Position numbers and translations under genes: made by a program. The notes beneath the pieces are model-generated. The model searched no databases and was not told the DNA's origin. It saw only the letters and a program-made list of their open reading frames with translations. DNA of 24,441 bases from Clostridia bacterium (GTDB taxonomy: Bacteria > Bacillota_A > Clostridia > Oscillospirales > QAKW01). Positions within the stretch are counted from its first letter, which is position 1, and each line of letters starts with the position of its first letter. Location: assembly GCA_017396865.1 (NCBI GenBank), contig JAFQKO010000059.1, forward strand, positions 1 through 24,441. The letters run 5' to 3'. Shown piece after piece: positions 6,059 through 14,560 of the stretch.

Positions 6059-8632
6059 ATGAACGTAGATCGTTTTACCGAAAAAAGCTTGGAAGCCTTG
6101 CAAATTGCCGAGCAGACTGCCTCGGCCAATAAAAATGCCTCGGTGGAGCAGGTGCATCTGCTTCATGGACTGCTGACGCAGAAAAACGGTTTTGTCGGCG
6201 GCATTATGCAGAAGATGGGCGTGCAGGGGCTGGAGGAGGAATGCACCCGCTTGCTTCAGGCACTGCCCACCTTAAGCGGCAGCGCACAGCTGATGGTGAG
6301 CGGCGAACTGAATCAGGCGTTGCTTGCCGCCGAAAAGCAGGCGGAGCAGATGGGAGATTCTTATATTTCCGTCGAGCATCTGATGTATGGCTTGCTGGAG
6401 CACGCAGATGCAACCCTTAAAAAGGTGTTCTCCGCTCATAATATCAATAAGAAGAATTATCTCGCCGCCCTGAAGGAGCTGCGCGGCAATCAGCGGGTTG
6501 ATTCCCAAAACCCCGAGGATACCTTTGATGCGCTGAATAAATACGGACGTGATCTGGTGGAGGCGGCGCGCCAACAAAAGCTGGATCCCGTGATCGGTCG
6601 GGATGAGGAAATCCGAAACGTGATTCGAATTCTTTCCCGCAAGACGAAGAATAATCCGGTACTGATCGGCGAGCCGGGCGTTGGTAAAACCGCCATCGCC
6701 GAAGGTCTGGCGTTGCGGATCGTGCGGGGCGACGTGCCGGAGCACCTGAAGAACCGTAAGCTGTTCTCCCTCGATATGGGCGCGCTGATCTCGGGCGCCA
6801 AATACCGCGGCGAGTTTGAGGAACGCCTCAAGGCGGTGCTTAAGGAGGTGCAGAAGAGCGAGGGCGAGATTATCCTCTTTATCGATGAGCTGCATACCAT
6901 CGTCGGTGCAGGTAAAACCGAAGGCTCGATGGATGCGGGCAATCTGCTGAAGCCGATGCTGGCCCGCGGTGAGCTTCATTGCGTCGGCGCCACTACCTTG
7001 AATGAGTATCGCCAATATATCGAAAAGGACGCTGCGCTGGAGCGCCGCTTCCAGCCCGTGCTGGTGGCAGAGCCCACCGTGGAGGATACTATTTCCATTC
7101 TGCGCGGTCTGGAGGAGCGGTATGAGGTTTACCACGGCGTGAAGATTCAGGACCAGGCGCTGATCGCTGCCGCCACCCTTTCAGATCGATATATTTCCGA
7201 TCGCTTTTTGCCCGATAAGGCCATCGACCTGGTGGATGAGGCCTGTGCGCTGATTAAAACCGAAATGGAATCGATGCCCACCGAGCTGGATGAAAAGCAG
7301 CGTAAGATCATGCAGCTGGAGATCGAGGAGCAGGCGTTGAAAAAGGATGAGGATCCCTTGTCCGAGGCGCGCCTTGCGGAGCTGCGGAAGGAAATGGCCA
7401 CCCTGCGGGATGAATTCAATGCCATGAAAGCGAAATGGGAGAATGAAAAGAAGGAGATCTCGGCCATTCAAAAGCTCCGCGAGGAGATCGAGCAAACCAA
7501 TCATGCCATCCAACAAGCAGAAAATCAATATGATCTGAATAAGGCGGCCGAGCTGAAATACGGCAAGCTGCCCGATTTAAAGAAGCGGTTGGAGGAGGCA
7601 GAGCAAACCGAGCGCACCAAGCGAGAGGAATCGCTTCTGCGGAATAAAGTCACCGAGGAGGAGATTGTGAAAATTGTCGCCCGCTGGACAGGGATCCCCG
7701 TCGCCAAGCTGATGGAGGGGGAGCGGGATAAGCTGCTCCGCCTGGATGAGATTCTGCACCGCCGTGTGGTCGGGCAGGATGAAGCGGTGCAAACCGTCTG
7801 CGATGCCATTCTGCGCTCCCGCGCAGGGATTCGGGATCTTTCCCGCCCGATCGGATCGTTCTTGTTCCTCGGCCCAACCGGTGTCGGTAAAACCGAGCTG
7901 GCCAAGGCCTTGGCCGAAGCGCTGTTCGATGATGAAAAGAGCATGATCCGCATCGATATGAGCGAGTATATGGAGAAGTATTCGGTCTCCCGCCTGATCG
8001 GCGCCCCTCCGGGCTACGTGGGCTATGATGAGGGCGGCCAGCTTACCGAAGCGGTGCGCCGCCGCCCCTATTCGGTGGTGCTGTTTGATGAGGTGGAAAA
8101 GGCCCACCCCGACGTCTTTAACGTGCTGCTGCAGGTGCTGGACGACGGACGGATCACCGATAGCCAAGGCAGAACGGTCGATTTTAAAAATACTATTTTG
8201 ATTTTGACCTCCAACCTCGGCTCCGATCTGATTTTGGAGGGGATCGAAAACGGCGAAATTTCTCCCGCCGCCCGCAGCGGTGTGGAGCAGCTGCTGCGCC
8301 GCTCCTTCCGTCCCGAGTTTTTGAATCGATTGGATGAAACGGTGTTTTATAAGCCGCTCTCCAAGGAGAATATCGGGATGATCGTAGAGCTGTTGCTGAA
8401 GGAGCTGCAGGCCCGCTTGGCCGATAAGCAGCTTCGGGTAGAGCTGACCGATGCCGCCAAGAGCTATATCGTGGAGGCAGGCTACGACCCCAATTTCGGT
8501 GCCCGTCCGTTGCGCCGCCTGATGCAGCAAAAGCTGGAAACGCTGATCGCCCGACGTATTTTGCAGGGTGCTGTTCAAGCAGGGGATACCCTGACTGTGG
8601 ATTACGCCGACGGCGCCGTCTTTCTGAAATAA
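6059..8632 (+). CDS. clpB: ATP-dependent chaperone ClpB (Hsp100)
   Basis: 857 residues, the usual ClpB length. Order: N-domain (about 1-145), first AAA+ module with Walker A GEPGVGKT (204-211) and Walker [11 protein letters not shown], a long coiled-coil middle domain (about 400-530, rich in Glu/Lys: [31 protein letters not shown]), second AAA+ module with Walker A GPTGVGKT (605-612), Walker [12 protein letters not shown], and a C-terminal sensor-2 segment [10 protein letters not shown]. The coiled-coil middle domain and the lack of a ClpP-binding IGF/L tripeptide set it apart from ClpC/ClpA. ClpB works in the cytosol as a hexamer with DnaK to extract proteins from aggregates. ATG 6059 has GGGAG 7 nt upstream, within the end of the RHH gene. 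A strong terminator follows at once, so it ends the operon. Confidence 0.96.
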   Translation: MNVDRFTEKSLEALQIAEQTASANKNASVEQVHLLHGLLTQKNGFVGGIMQKMGVQGLEEECTRLLQALPTLSGSAQLMVSGELNQALLAAEKQAEQMGDSYISVEHLMYGLLEHADATLKKVFSAHNINKKNYLAALKELRGNQRVDSQNPEDTFDALNKYGRDLVEAARQQKLDPVIGRDEEIRNVIRILSRKTKNNPVLIGEPGVGKTAIAEGLALRIVRGDVPEHLKNRKLFSLDMGALISGAKYRGEFEERLKAVLKEVQKSEGEIILFIDELHTIVGAGKTEGSMDAGNLLKPMLARGELHCVGATTLNEYRQYIEKDAALERRFQPVLVAEPTVEDTISILRGLEERYEVYHGVKIQDQALIAAATLSDRYISDRFLPDKAIDLVDEACALIKTEMESMPTELDEKQRKIMQLEIEEQALKKDEDPLSEARLAELRKEMATLRDEFNAMKAKWENEKKEISAIQKLREEIEQTNHAIQQAENQYDLNKAAELKYGKLPDLKKRLEEAEQTERTKREESLLRNKVTEEEIVKIVARWTGIPVAKLMEGERDKLLRLDEILHRRVVGQDEAVQTVCDAILRSRAGIRDLSRPIGSFLFLGPTGVGKTELAKALAEALFDDEKSMIRIDMSEYMEKYSVSRLIGAPPGYVGYDEGGQLTEAVRRRPYSVVLFDEVEKAHPDVFNVLLQVLDDGRITDSQGRTVDFKNTILILTSNLGSDLILEGIENGEISPAARSGVEQLLRRSFRPEFLNRLDETVFYKPLSKENIGMIVELLLKELQARLADKQLRVELTDAAKSYIVEAGYDPNFGARPLRRLMQQKLETLIARRILQGAVQAGDTLTVDYADGAVFLK

Positions 8633-8668
8633 AAAATCGCCCGTACGCATTGCGTATGGGCGATTTTT
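8632..8668 (+). terminator. Terminator of clpB
   Basis: A 17-bp stem (8632-8648 with 8652-8668, one G-U pair) with loop ATT begins at the last base of the clpB stop codon and ends in five T. The A-rich left side allows action on both strands. Confidence 0.92.
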
Positions 8669-8776
8669 GTAAAAGAATGTCCACATGAAGTAACATGAAC
8701 AACGAATAAAAATTTAACTTTATTTTACACTTTTAACACGAGGTTGCAAAAAATACGGAATATTTTTAATTTTATG

Positions 8777-8805
8777 TTGCATTTTTTAACGATATGTGGT
8801 ATTAT
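8777..8805 (+). promoter_or_regulatory. Promoter of the AraC-family gene
   Basis: TTGCAT (8777-8782), 17 bp, TATTAT (8800-8805). A ribosome binding site GAGGTG (8825-8830) precedes the ATG at 8836. The rest of the AT-rich gap 8669-8776 shows no other clear element. Confidence 0.6.
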
Positions 8806-8835
8806 TCACTTAAGAACAAAAATTGAGGTGTATTC

Positions 8836-9690
8836 ATGCAAAAGTATTTGGATCGTGAAGTGAGTTTTGTTTTCGATGAGGGCTATTTTCCCGATATTCG
8901 GTTAAGCCTTTGTTGCTGCCATCGGTATAACCCCTCCGAGAGCTTCGGCCCGATCGTTCCGAATCGCTATGTGCTGAATATTGTGGAGGCAGGCCGTGGC
9001 GTGCTGGATCACAGTAATCGTCGGTTCAGCGTTGCGGCGGGTCAGGCCTTCGTGCTGTTTCCCGGTAAGCCGGTTTCCTGGAAGGCCGATAGCATCGAGC
9101 CTTGGAACTATATCGGCGTAGAGCTGGCAGGCGCTGATGCCGAAAAATTCATTGAGCGGCTCGGCATTACTCCGCAGACGCCGATCATTGATTTTTCCTC
9201 CCGCCAGAAGGCGATGGAATCGGCCTATGAGCTTTTGGTGGAATGTGAAAAGAAATATCCAAACCAATTTTCGATTTGCGGCTGCTTCTATAATCTGCTG
9301 GAGTGTTTGGATGAAAGCTTGGTCGCCCGTAAGCTGCCCGCCAAGAACTTTTATATGACCCGCGCCGTGGAATACATAAAGGAAAACTATAATAAAAACC
9401 TCAGTGTAGAGAATATCGCCAATATGCTGGGGATCGAGCGGAGCTACCTTTCCCGCTTGTTTAAGACCTATAAGAATAAAAGCACCCAAAATTATATCAT
9501 TGACTATCGAATCCACCGTGCCAAGAAGATGTTCGAGGAGGAGGATCTGAACGTTTCGCAGGTCTGCGCCGCCGTCGGCTATACCAATATTTATTGCTTC
9601 TCCCGCATCTTTAAAAGCCGCGTAGGGATGAGCCCAAAAGAATATCGCGAGCGCTGTAAGCGTGAAAATGTTGAAGTTTTTTCCGAATAA
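8836..9690 (+). CDS. AraC-family transcriptional regulator with cupin-like sensor domain
   Basis: 284 residues. The N-terminal part (about 20-165) has the features of an AraC ligand-binding cupin (RYVLNIVEAGRGVLDH, VAAGQAFVLFPGKPVSWKAD, PWNYIGVELAG), usually a sugar sensor in Firmicutes. A short Cys run (26-28) is unusual but may have no role. The C-terminal part (about 175-275) has two helix-turn-helix motifs: LSVENIANMLGIERSYLSRLFK and LNVSQVCAAVGYTNIYCFSRIFK, ending MSPKEYRER. It stands alone between two strong terminators, so its target is not shown by an operon partner; the secreted, DUF4965 or GH43 genes are conceivable but unsupported. Start ATG 8836 is supported by GAGGTG 5 nt upstream. 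Confidence 0.9.
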   Translation: MQKYLDREVSFVFDEGYFPDIRLSLCCCHRYNPSESFGPIVPNRYVLNIVEAGRGVLDHSNRRFSVAAGQAFVLFPGKPVSWKADSIEPWNYIGVELAGADAEKFIERLGITPQTPIIDFSSRQKAMESAYELLVECEKKYPNQFSICGCFYNLLECLDESLVARKLPAKNFYMTRAVEYIKENYNKNLSVENIANMLGIERSYLSRLFKTYKNKSTQNYIIDYRIHRAKKMFEEEDLNVSQVCAAVGYTNIYCFSRIFKSRVGMSPKEYRERCKRENVEVFSE

Positions 9691-9727
9691 AAAATAGCAA
9701 GATAGGTCAGCCTATCTTGCTATTTTT
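9690..9727. terminator. Bidirectional terminator (AraC gene / TIR operon)
   Basis: A perfect 17-bp stem (9690-9706 with 9711-9727), loop TCAG, with A/T tracts on both sides. It begins at the last base of the AraC stop and lies 2 bases from the TIR-gene stop at 9730. Confidence 0.93.
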
Positions 9728-9729
9728 GT

Positions 9730-12348
9730 TTATTTCCAGCGGATCTCACCCTCGCAATTATTATCGTGACACAGCTTCAGCAGTTCATTCGCCTGCGAAA
9801 GCGGAATGTTCGCCGCAATACAGGTGGGTGTGTTTGCGAAGGAGTGCTCGCAGGTGACTTTTGCTATTTCTTTGGCAAGGGGTTTGGCGATACCTAATTT
9901 TTTGATGAGAATATTTCTCGTTTCCTTCTCGTTGCCATATCGGCCCGCAACAAAGTAAAAGCTGACCGTTTCGTTAGGGTTGACCGCAGGCTCTTTGTAG
10001 TCCCGAATGATGTCGTCCAGCGGCTCTGCATGGAGGTAGGTCAAGCCATTATGCTTGTGAATCGCCCAGCGAACGTCACCGGCTGCATCAATCGGAACGT
10101 CATGTGCGATATAGCAAGGTGCTTGCCGAATGATTTCATCAGCCTTCTCTTGGCTGAAGCCCAACTTTTCAACGATATCATTTTTGACAAGTGAACTCCA
10201 CTTTCCGGCATCGTGCAAATAGATGCTTACCGTGTCTCTCTTGAGATATTTATGCCTGCTGAAAACATTCTCGCCCTCAACCTCTTCGCAGATATCGGGA
10301 ATGATGTTTGCTACGTATCTTACCATATACTTATCCAGAACGTCCAAACCGGAGAAGTATTGGGGATTTGTAACACTCATCGCTACCTCGCCCTCGATAT
10401 CTTTAATGAAGGTTTTCCGTCTGCTTTCTTTGTGGTCGAAGGAGATATGCGTCCCATCCGGATGAAGGCGAATACAATGACGAAAGCCGGTGTTGCGGCA
10501 ATCATATAAGCGGTGGCAGCGCTCGGCGATCCTCTCGTAATGAGCGGCCTCTGCAGGTGTGGCCCGTTCGATGGCGCGCTTATAGTAGATGTCGTCCTTC
10601 ATGGGATAGGCAACCTCTTGCGCCAGCATATCGTCATCCACCGCTCCGAGGAAGGTTCTCAACCAAGCCCAATAATATTTTGCGGGAACGTCTCCCTTTT
10701 TTAGATTGATCGCAAGGGTAATGGATTCTTGCGCGCAGTTATGAAGGGAGCCTTGATCCGAGGCTAAATCCTCATCCGCATTGGCGAGGTATTCGGCAGC
10801 TTTGGTTTGGTTATTCTCCCGGATTTTATCCAGTACCCGATTGTAACGTGCCTGCTCCTCGGGAGAGGCGCATTGCATGGCGGCTTGAAAATAGGTGCTG
10901 CCATCCAGATGACCGATAAAATCGTCCAGCGCTTCCTCGGAGGGGAATTCCTCAACCGAAAGCATCATACCCCAATGGGCGCGGCTGTAATCGGGCTTGA
11001 TTTCAATGGCTTTTTCAAAAAGTTCATAGGCTCCGTCAAAATCATTGTCTTTCAAGGCCTCAAAGCCGCGGTCGCAATAGGCTTGAACTTCTTTGGCAAA
11101 GCTTGCCTCAATCAGGCTGTCGATGCGTTCAAATCGCATCCGTTCTTCGGCGTTGGCATATTCCATTGCCATCTTGTAGCGAGGCTCTGCTTTGATATCA
11201 AGGCGCATGTCGGCAAGCGCTTCATCGTTGCTCGCCTCGTGACCAACCAAGAGCAAGCCCCAATGGGCAAGCGCGGTGTCGGATTTCTTTTCGATCGCCT
11301 TTTGGAAGTATTCGTCAGCCTTGGAAAAGTCGCTGACGGCAAGCTGTTGATAGCCCAAATTGCAAAGGTTTGCCGCCTCGGCGGAAAGCATGTCGTTCGC
11401 ATTGAAGGAATGCGCTGCGGTAGCGGCGCTTTTTTGGGCGCTCACCCGCAGATCGCCAATGAGACTGTCAATATTACTGCAGAGCTTTTCTTTTGCGCCG
11501 AGCTCCCCGAGATTCACCGCCTGATAGGCCGCAAGGGAAGAGGGCAACTGTTCCGGACGCATATCTTTAAGCGCAGTTACGATGTATTTGGATTTGTTTT
11601 GCGCCCTTGCCTCGGCAACCATCTTTGTGTAACGGCTCCACTCGTTTTTAACCCAAGTGGCGTTGACGTATTCGGGCTTCGTGCCAACGAGCACCATCAC
11701 CGTTGCGCTGGAAAGGGCGGCATAAATGATCGGTTCATACTCCTGACCCGCTTTATCTTTTAAGGTGATGTTGGAGAAGAATACCTTTAGACCTAAATTC
11801 TTGGTGAGGTAGTAATAAAGCTCTTGGGCAAGCAAGCTGTCCTCGGTGGGGCGGCCGTATTCGTCGGTGGCCTTAAAGTTGATAAAAACGTCGTAGGGCT
11901 CCTCCTTGGCGGCGATCAGCTTGATCTTTTTCTGATATTCGTCGATGGTCTGCGCCTCGGACATGTAGTATTCCGACATCCCGCGCTCGGCCTTCATCAC
12001 CGCCATCTTGTAGTCGCCGTCGTCCAGAATGGAGCCTTCCAGCGTTCTGTGGCAGGTGGGCAGATATCTGCCGTCGCTGTCTTTTACGTATTCGATACCG
12101 TAACGGCAGAGAACTCTGCCCCAATAAGCCTCGGCTTCATCGGGGGTAATGCGGATAATCTCTTCATAGAGATTTGCCGCATCGTCAAAGGATTTTGTTT
12201 CAAAGCGCAGGTTGTTGGCGCGCTCTAAAAGTTCGGCATTGTCCTTGGGCTTCGGGGTCTTATGGCGGCAGGAGCGGCATTGTAAAAGCTCGCCTACCTC
12301 GGTAAACTCGGTATCGCCGCAAATTTTGCATTTAATCAGTTTTGCCAT
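9730..12348 (-). CDS. Zinc-ribbon/TPR/TIR-domain protein with two L7/L12-like C-terminal domains
   Basis: 872 residues, no signal peptide or membrane helix. Order: (1) zinc ribbon, CKIC (7-10) and CRSC (24-27); (2) TPR-like module about 40-90 (FDDAANLYEEIIRITPDEAEAYWG); (3) TIR domain about 150-285 (PYDVFINFKATDEYGRPTED, LGLKVFFSNITLKDKAGQEY, IIYAALSSATVMVLVGTKPE, WVKNEWSRYTK). A Glu in GQEYEP (203 or 205) is a candidate for the NADase catalytic residue but needs a structural alignment; (4) TPR-like modules about 323-370, 421-467 and a looser one near 535-570, each ending with a WG-type motif (AHWGLLL, AHWGMML); (5) two domains, about 703-772 and 793-872, that resemble the ribosomal L7/L12 C-terminal fold (KLGFSQEKADEIIRQAPCYI compares with the GLGLKEAKDLVESAP part of E. 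coli L7/L12). TIR domains act as NAD+-consuming effectors or scaffolds in bacterial immunity; the role here is inferred. Last gene of a three-gene operon; AGGAGA overlaps the preceding stop codon. Confidence 0.88.
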   Translation of the reverse strand: MAKLIKCKICGDTEFTEVGELLQCRSCRHKTPKPKDNAELLERANNLRFETKSFDDAANLYEEIIRITPDEAEAYWGRVLCRYGIEYVKDSDGRYLPTCHRTLEGSILDDGDYKMAVMKAERGMSEYYMSEAQTIDEYQKKIKLIAAKEEPYDVFINFKATDEYGRPTEDSLLAQELYYYLTKNLGLKVFFSNITLKDKAGQEYEPIIYAALSSATVMVLVGTKPEYVNATWVKNEWSRYTKMVAEARAQNKSKYIVTALKDMRPEQLPSSLAAYQAVNLGELGAKEKLCSNIDSLIGDLRVSAQKSAATAAHSFNANDMLSAEAANLCNLGYQQLAVSDFSKADEYFQKAIEKKSDTALAHWGLLLVGHEASNDEALADMRLDIKAEPRYKMAMEYANAEERMRFERIDSLIEASFAKEVQAYCDRGFEALKDNDFDGAYELFEKAIEIKPDYSRAHWGMMLSVEEFPSEEALDDFIGHLDGSTYFQAAMQCASPEEQARYNRVLDKIRENNQTKAAEYLANADEDLASDQGSLHNCAQESITLAINLKKGDVPAKYYWAWLRTFLGAVDDDMLAQEVAYPMKDDIYYKRAIERATPAEAAHYERIAERCHRLYDCRNTGFRHCIRLHPDGTHISFDHKESRRKTFIKDIEGEVAMSVTNPQYFSGLDVLDKYMVRYVANIIPDICEEVEGENVFSRHKYLKRDTVSIYLHDAGKWSSLVKNDIVEKLGFSQEKADEIIRQAPCYIAHDVPIDAAGDVRWAIHKHNGLTYLHAEPLDDIIRDYKEPAVNPNETVSFYFVAGRYGNEKETRNILIKKLGIAKPLAKEIAKVTCEHSFANTPTCIAANIPLSQANELLKLCHDNNCEGEIRWK

Positions 12349-12360
12349 AATCGATCTCTC

Positions 12361-13032
12361 CTATTTGATCAATTTTGCGAGATTGTTTCTTTGAGTCAGC
12401 ATGAGCTGGATGGCTTTGATGGATGCGTTCATATCTTCGGCATCGGCCAATTCGATAACGGCAATTTCGATTTTTGTCTCAAGCTCGACCAGATCCTTGT
12501 GCGCGATCGGCTTGGAATATTTAAATTCCTCGGCCAATGCCTCCACCTTGATTCGGGTCTCACGGTCTGCGATGCCGGCGGCAAGATCTTCCAGTTTGGC
12601 CGTCATGGTGCGGATAAAATCATTCTTTAATTTTACCTTTTCGATGACGTTCTCGGCGTTGGTTTTCTGTACCAAAGCCAAAATAAAATAAATCGCAAAA
12701 ATGGCAAAAACGATCAGTTGAACAACGAAAACCCATTGCAGAGCAAGCAGTCCGATCAGCATATGTAAAACAGAGAGGATGCCTGCTGCTGCAAAATAGA
12801 CCGTACCGATGTAATAGAGTGGTGCATTGAAGAATACGTCGCGAATGGTCGTTTCTTTGTTTGCGAAGAGTAAAAGGATCAATATGGCAATCAATGCATT
12901 AAAGGTGAAGAATCCAAACCCCACCCAAAAGGCGGCCGATCCTTCGGTGATGATCCCGACGATCAAACTGATGAACAGATAGATGCCGCCGACAAGGGCT
13001 AAAAACAAATTGGAGATCTTGGTCGTTTTCAT
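12361..13032 (-). CDS. Four-helix membrane protein with C-terminal coiled coil
   Basis: 223 residues. Four hydrophobic segments are seen, about 8-28, 34-57, 70-94 and 98-120, followed by about 100 mostly charged helical residues (VIEKVKLKNDFIRTMTAKLE, VELETKIEIAVIELADAEDM) likely in the cytoplasm. I do not recognise a named family. It lies between the SPFH and TIR genes with 12-base gaps; its SD (AAGGAG) overlaps the SPFH stop codon, so the three proteins are made from one mRNA in coupled fashion. It may anchor the SPFH or TIR protein at the membrane; this is inferred only from position and topology. Confidence 0.75.
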   Translation of the reverse strand: MKTTKISNLFLALVGGIYLFISLIVGIITEGSAAFWVGFGFFTFNALIAILILLLFANKETTIRDVFFNAPLYYIGTVYFAAAGILSVLHMLIGLLALQWVFVVQLIVFAIFAIYFILALVQKTNAENVIEKVKLKNDFIRTMTAKLEDLAAGIADRETRIKVEALAEEFKYSKPIAHKDLVELETKIEIAVIELADAEDMNASIKAIQLMLTQRNNLAKLIK

Positions 13033-13044
13033 AATCGTTTCTCC

Positions 13045-14301
13045 TTATTCACATTTTGTGCCGCATTCGGGGCAGAATTTTCCGCCCTCAAATTTGTTGC
13101 CGCAATTCGCACAGATCTTTTCGGTGGGAATTAAACTGCCGCCGCATTCCAAGCAGAACTTGCCGCCTTGAACGGTCGCGCCGCAATGGGGGCAGGTAAC
13201 GGTTTGCGCAACCTCCACCTTGGTACCGCATTCGAGGCAGAATTTGGCACCTTGCGCCAGGGGAGAGCCGCAGTTTTTGCATTTCGCTGTTTCGGCGGGC
13301 TGTTGGGGGGCGGCCTGCGGTGATGTGTTCATCATTCCGCTGAAGTTATCGGTCATGCCGTTCATACTTTCTTTTACCATTCCGCCAACGGCACCCATGG
13401 CGCCGAGGCCAACGCCCATCTGCATGAATCCGCCCGCCATGCCGCCTGCCATACTGTTGTCGTTTGCGGCGGCGGTGCCGAGAACATCAAACTGCCGTTC
13501 CTGCTGGTAGGTGTAGCCCTGCGCGGCGCGGAATGCCGCTTCGCCCTGGCCGGCAATGCCTTTTTCCTGGGCTTTGAGCTGTGCTTCCAGAATTCTGGCT
13601 TTTCCGCCGCCACCCTGCAGCTTTTGCAGATCCAAAAGCTGACGATAGTTTTCATTTTCTTCATCCACGTGGATGCGTTCAATGATGAACTGGGTGATCT
13701 TCAGGCCGTATTCGGCGAAGATCTGCTCCACCTCGGGTCGAACGGCATTCATGATCTGGGTTCTGTAGCGAGGTGCATTGATGATGGAGCCCGCCTGATC
13801 ATAAATGGCATTGATCAGCGCGTTGTCGACCGCGCTGGTGACCAGTTCTAAAAAGCGGTCCTCCAGCTCATCGCGGTTAAAGCCCCATTCGGTGCCGTTG
13901 ATTTTTTCAATCAGCTTGCGTGCATTTTCAACCCGCAGATTGTATAATCCGCGTGCACCGATGGGAAAAACAAATCCGTCTTCCTGATAGGTGATTTCGC
14001 CGACACCCCAACGAATCTGTGGAATTTCGACCTTATTCACGTAATAAAGTTCCGCCTGAAAGGGCGTTTTGGTGCCTTGGATCTTTTGAATGATTCTCTT
14101 GATAAAGGGGGTCTCGCAGGTTTCAAGCACATGAAGCCCGGCTCCTAATTCATCGGATGCTTCGCCGTTCATGTAGAATACCGCGCCTTGTGATTCGTTT
14201 ACAATTACAACGGAACCGGAATTGAAATCTCGAATCGGACTTTTCCAAACAAGATCTTCATTGTTTCCTCCAAAGCGGATTTCTTCTCTGATTTGAGCCA
14301 T
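13045..14301 (-). CDS. SPFH-domain protein with three C-terminal zinc ribbons (YdjI-like)
   Basis: 418 residues. Residues about 15-225 form an SPFH/band-7-like domain (SGSVVIVNESQGAVFYMNGE, VENARKLIEKINGTEWGF, VEQIFAEYGLKITQFIIERI), of the type in B. subtilis YdjI and 'virion core protein' annotations, without a membrane helix. A Gly/Met-rich linker (about 275-325) follows, then three zinc ribbons: C341/C344-C355/C358, C370/C373-C383/C386, C397/C400-C410/C413 (each CxxCG...FCxECG). SPFH proteins form membrane-associated oligomeric scaffolds. First gene of the operon; ATG 14301 has AGGAGGT 8 nt upstream. Its promoter lies within a segment flanked by inverted repeats next to a recombinase gene, so expression is likely phase-variable. 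Role inferred as scaffold for the TIR partner. Confidence 0.87.
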   Translation of the reverse strand: MAQIREEIRFGGNNEDLVWKSPIRDFNSGSVVIVNESQGAVFYMNGEASDELGAGLHVLETCETPFIKRIIQKIQGTKTPFQAELYYVNKVEIPQIRWGVGEITYQEDGFVFPIGARGLYNLRVENARKLIEKINGTEWGFNRDELEDRFLELVTSAVDNALINAIYDQAGSIINAPRYRTQIMNAVRPEVEQIFAEYGLKITQFIIERIHVDEENENYRQLLDLQKLQGGGGKARILEAQLKAQEKGIAGQGEAAFRAAQGYTYQQERQFDVLGTAAANDNSMAGGMAGGFMQMGVGLGAMGAVGGMVKESMNGMTDNFSGMMNTSPQAAPQQPAETAKCKNCGSPLAQGAKFCLECGTKVEVAQTVTCPHCGATVQGGKFCLECGGSLIPTEKICANCGNKFEGGKFCPECGTKCE

Positions 14302-14329
14302 GGTGAAATACCTCCTAAATAAAATAGAA

Positions 14330-14349
14330 CAACATAATCAGTATTATGT
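14330..14349. repeat. Left inverted repeat (recombination site)
   Basis: Reverse complement of ACATAATACTGATTATGTTG. The site itself is an imperfect palindrome: arms ACATAAT and ATTATGT around a 4-base asymmetric centre (CAGT), the shape of a tyrosine-recombinase core site. It lies in the 5' leader, 28 bases upstream of the SPFH ATG. Confidence 0.85.
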
Positions 14350-14362
14350 AATTTATGTTTAA

Positions 14363-14391
14363 ATTATAGCATGCTTTCAACTCAATTACAA
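14363..14391 (-). promoter_or_regulatory. Promoter of the SPFH-TM-TIR operon, inside the invertible segment
   Basis: On the minus strand: TTGTAA (14391-14386), 17 bp, TATAAT (14368-14363). Transcription would start near 14356, inside the segment, and cross the left repeat before the SD and ATG. This is the only good promoter seen between the recombinase and the operon. Confidence 0.75.
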
Positions 14392-14449
14392 TGCTTTTTA
14401 GACGGAAAAGTATGATAAAATGCACATTTCACGAATTAAATGCCACGCC

Positions 14450-14476
14450 AAAAAGCCTTTTCGACTGAAAAGGCTT
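14450..14476 (-). terminator. Hairpin inside the invertible segment (stops recombinase read-through)
   Basis: A 10-bp stem (14453-14462 with 14467-14476), loop GACT on the plus strand. On the minus strand it ends in five T (GGCTTTTTGG), so in the present orientation it would stop transcripts from the recombinase gene before the SPFH promoter. On the plus strand the tail is GGTTTT. Confidence 0.6.
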
Positions 14477-14501
14477 GGTTTTGTGCGCTATTTATGAGGT
14501 T

Positions 14502-14535
14502 ACAGCCTCCGCCATCGGCGGAGGTTGTTTTATTT
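14502..14535 (+). terminator. Terminator at the right end of the invertible segment
   Basis: A 12-bp stem (14502-14513 with 14517-14528, eight perfect GC-rich pairs, one G-U) with loop ATC and tail TTTTATTT. In the flipped state it would lie directly before the SPFH gene, facing it. Confidence 0.65.
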
Positions 14536-14538
14536 GCA

Positions 14539-14558
14539 ACATAATACTGATTATGTTG
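14539..14558. repeat. Right inverted repeat (recombination site)
   Basis: ACATAATACTGATTATGTTG, exact inverse of the copy at 14330-14349, with centre ACTG. It abuts the plus-strand terminator at 14561. Confidence 0.85.
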
Positions 14559-14560
14559 CT

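Larger units (their letters stand above)
14330..14558. other. Predicted invertible promoter segment (inverton)
   Basis: A 189-bp region is bounded by exact 20-bp inverted repeats (14330-14349 and 14539-14558). Inside, at the left end, an outward promoter reads into the SPFH-TM-TIR operon; at the right end a terminator (14502-14535) reads outward on the plus strand, where in this orientation it has no transcript to stop. A tyrosine recombinase gene begins its stop codon 24 bases beyond the right repeat. Inversion would exchange promoter and terminator in front of the operon. Repeats, promoter and hairpins are read directly; inversion itself is inferred from the well-known layout of recombinase-driven promoter switches. 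Confidence 0.8.
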
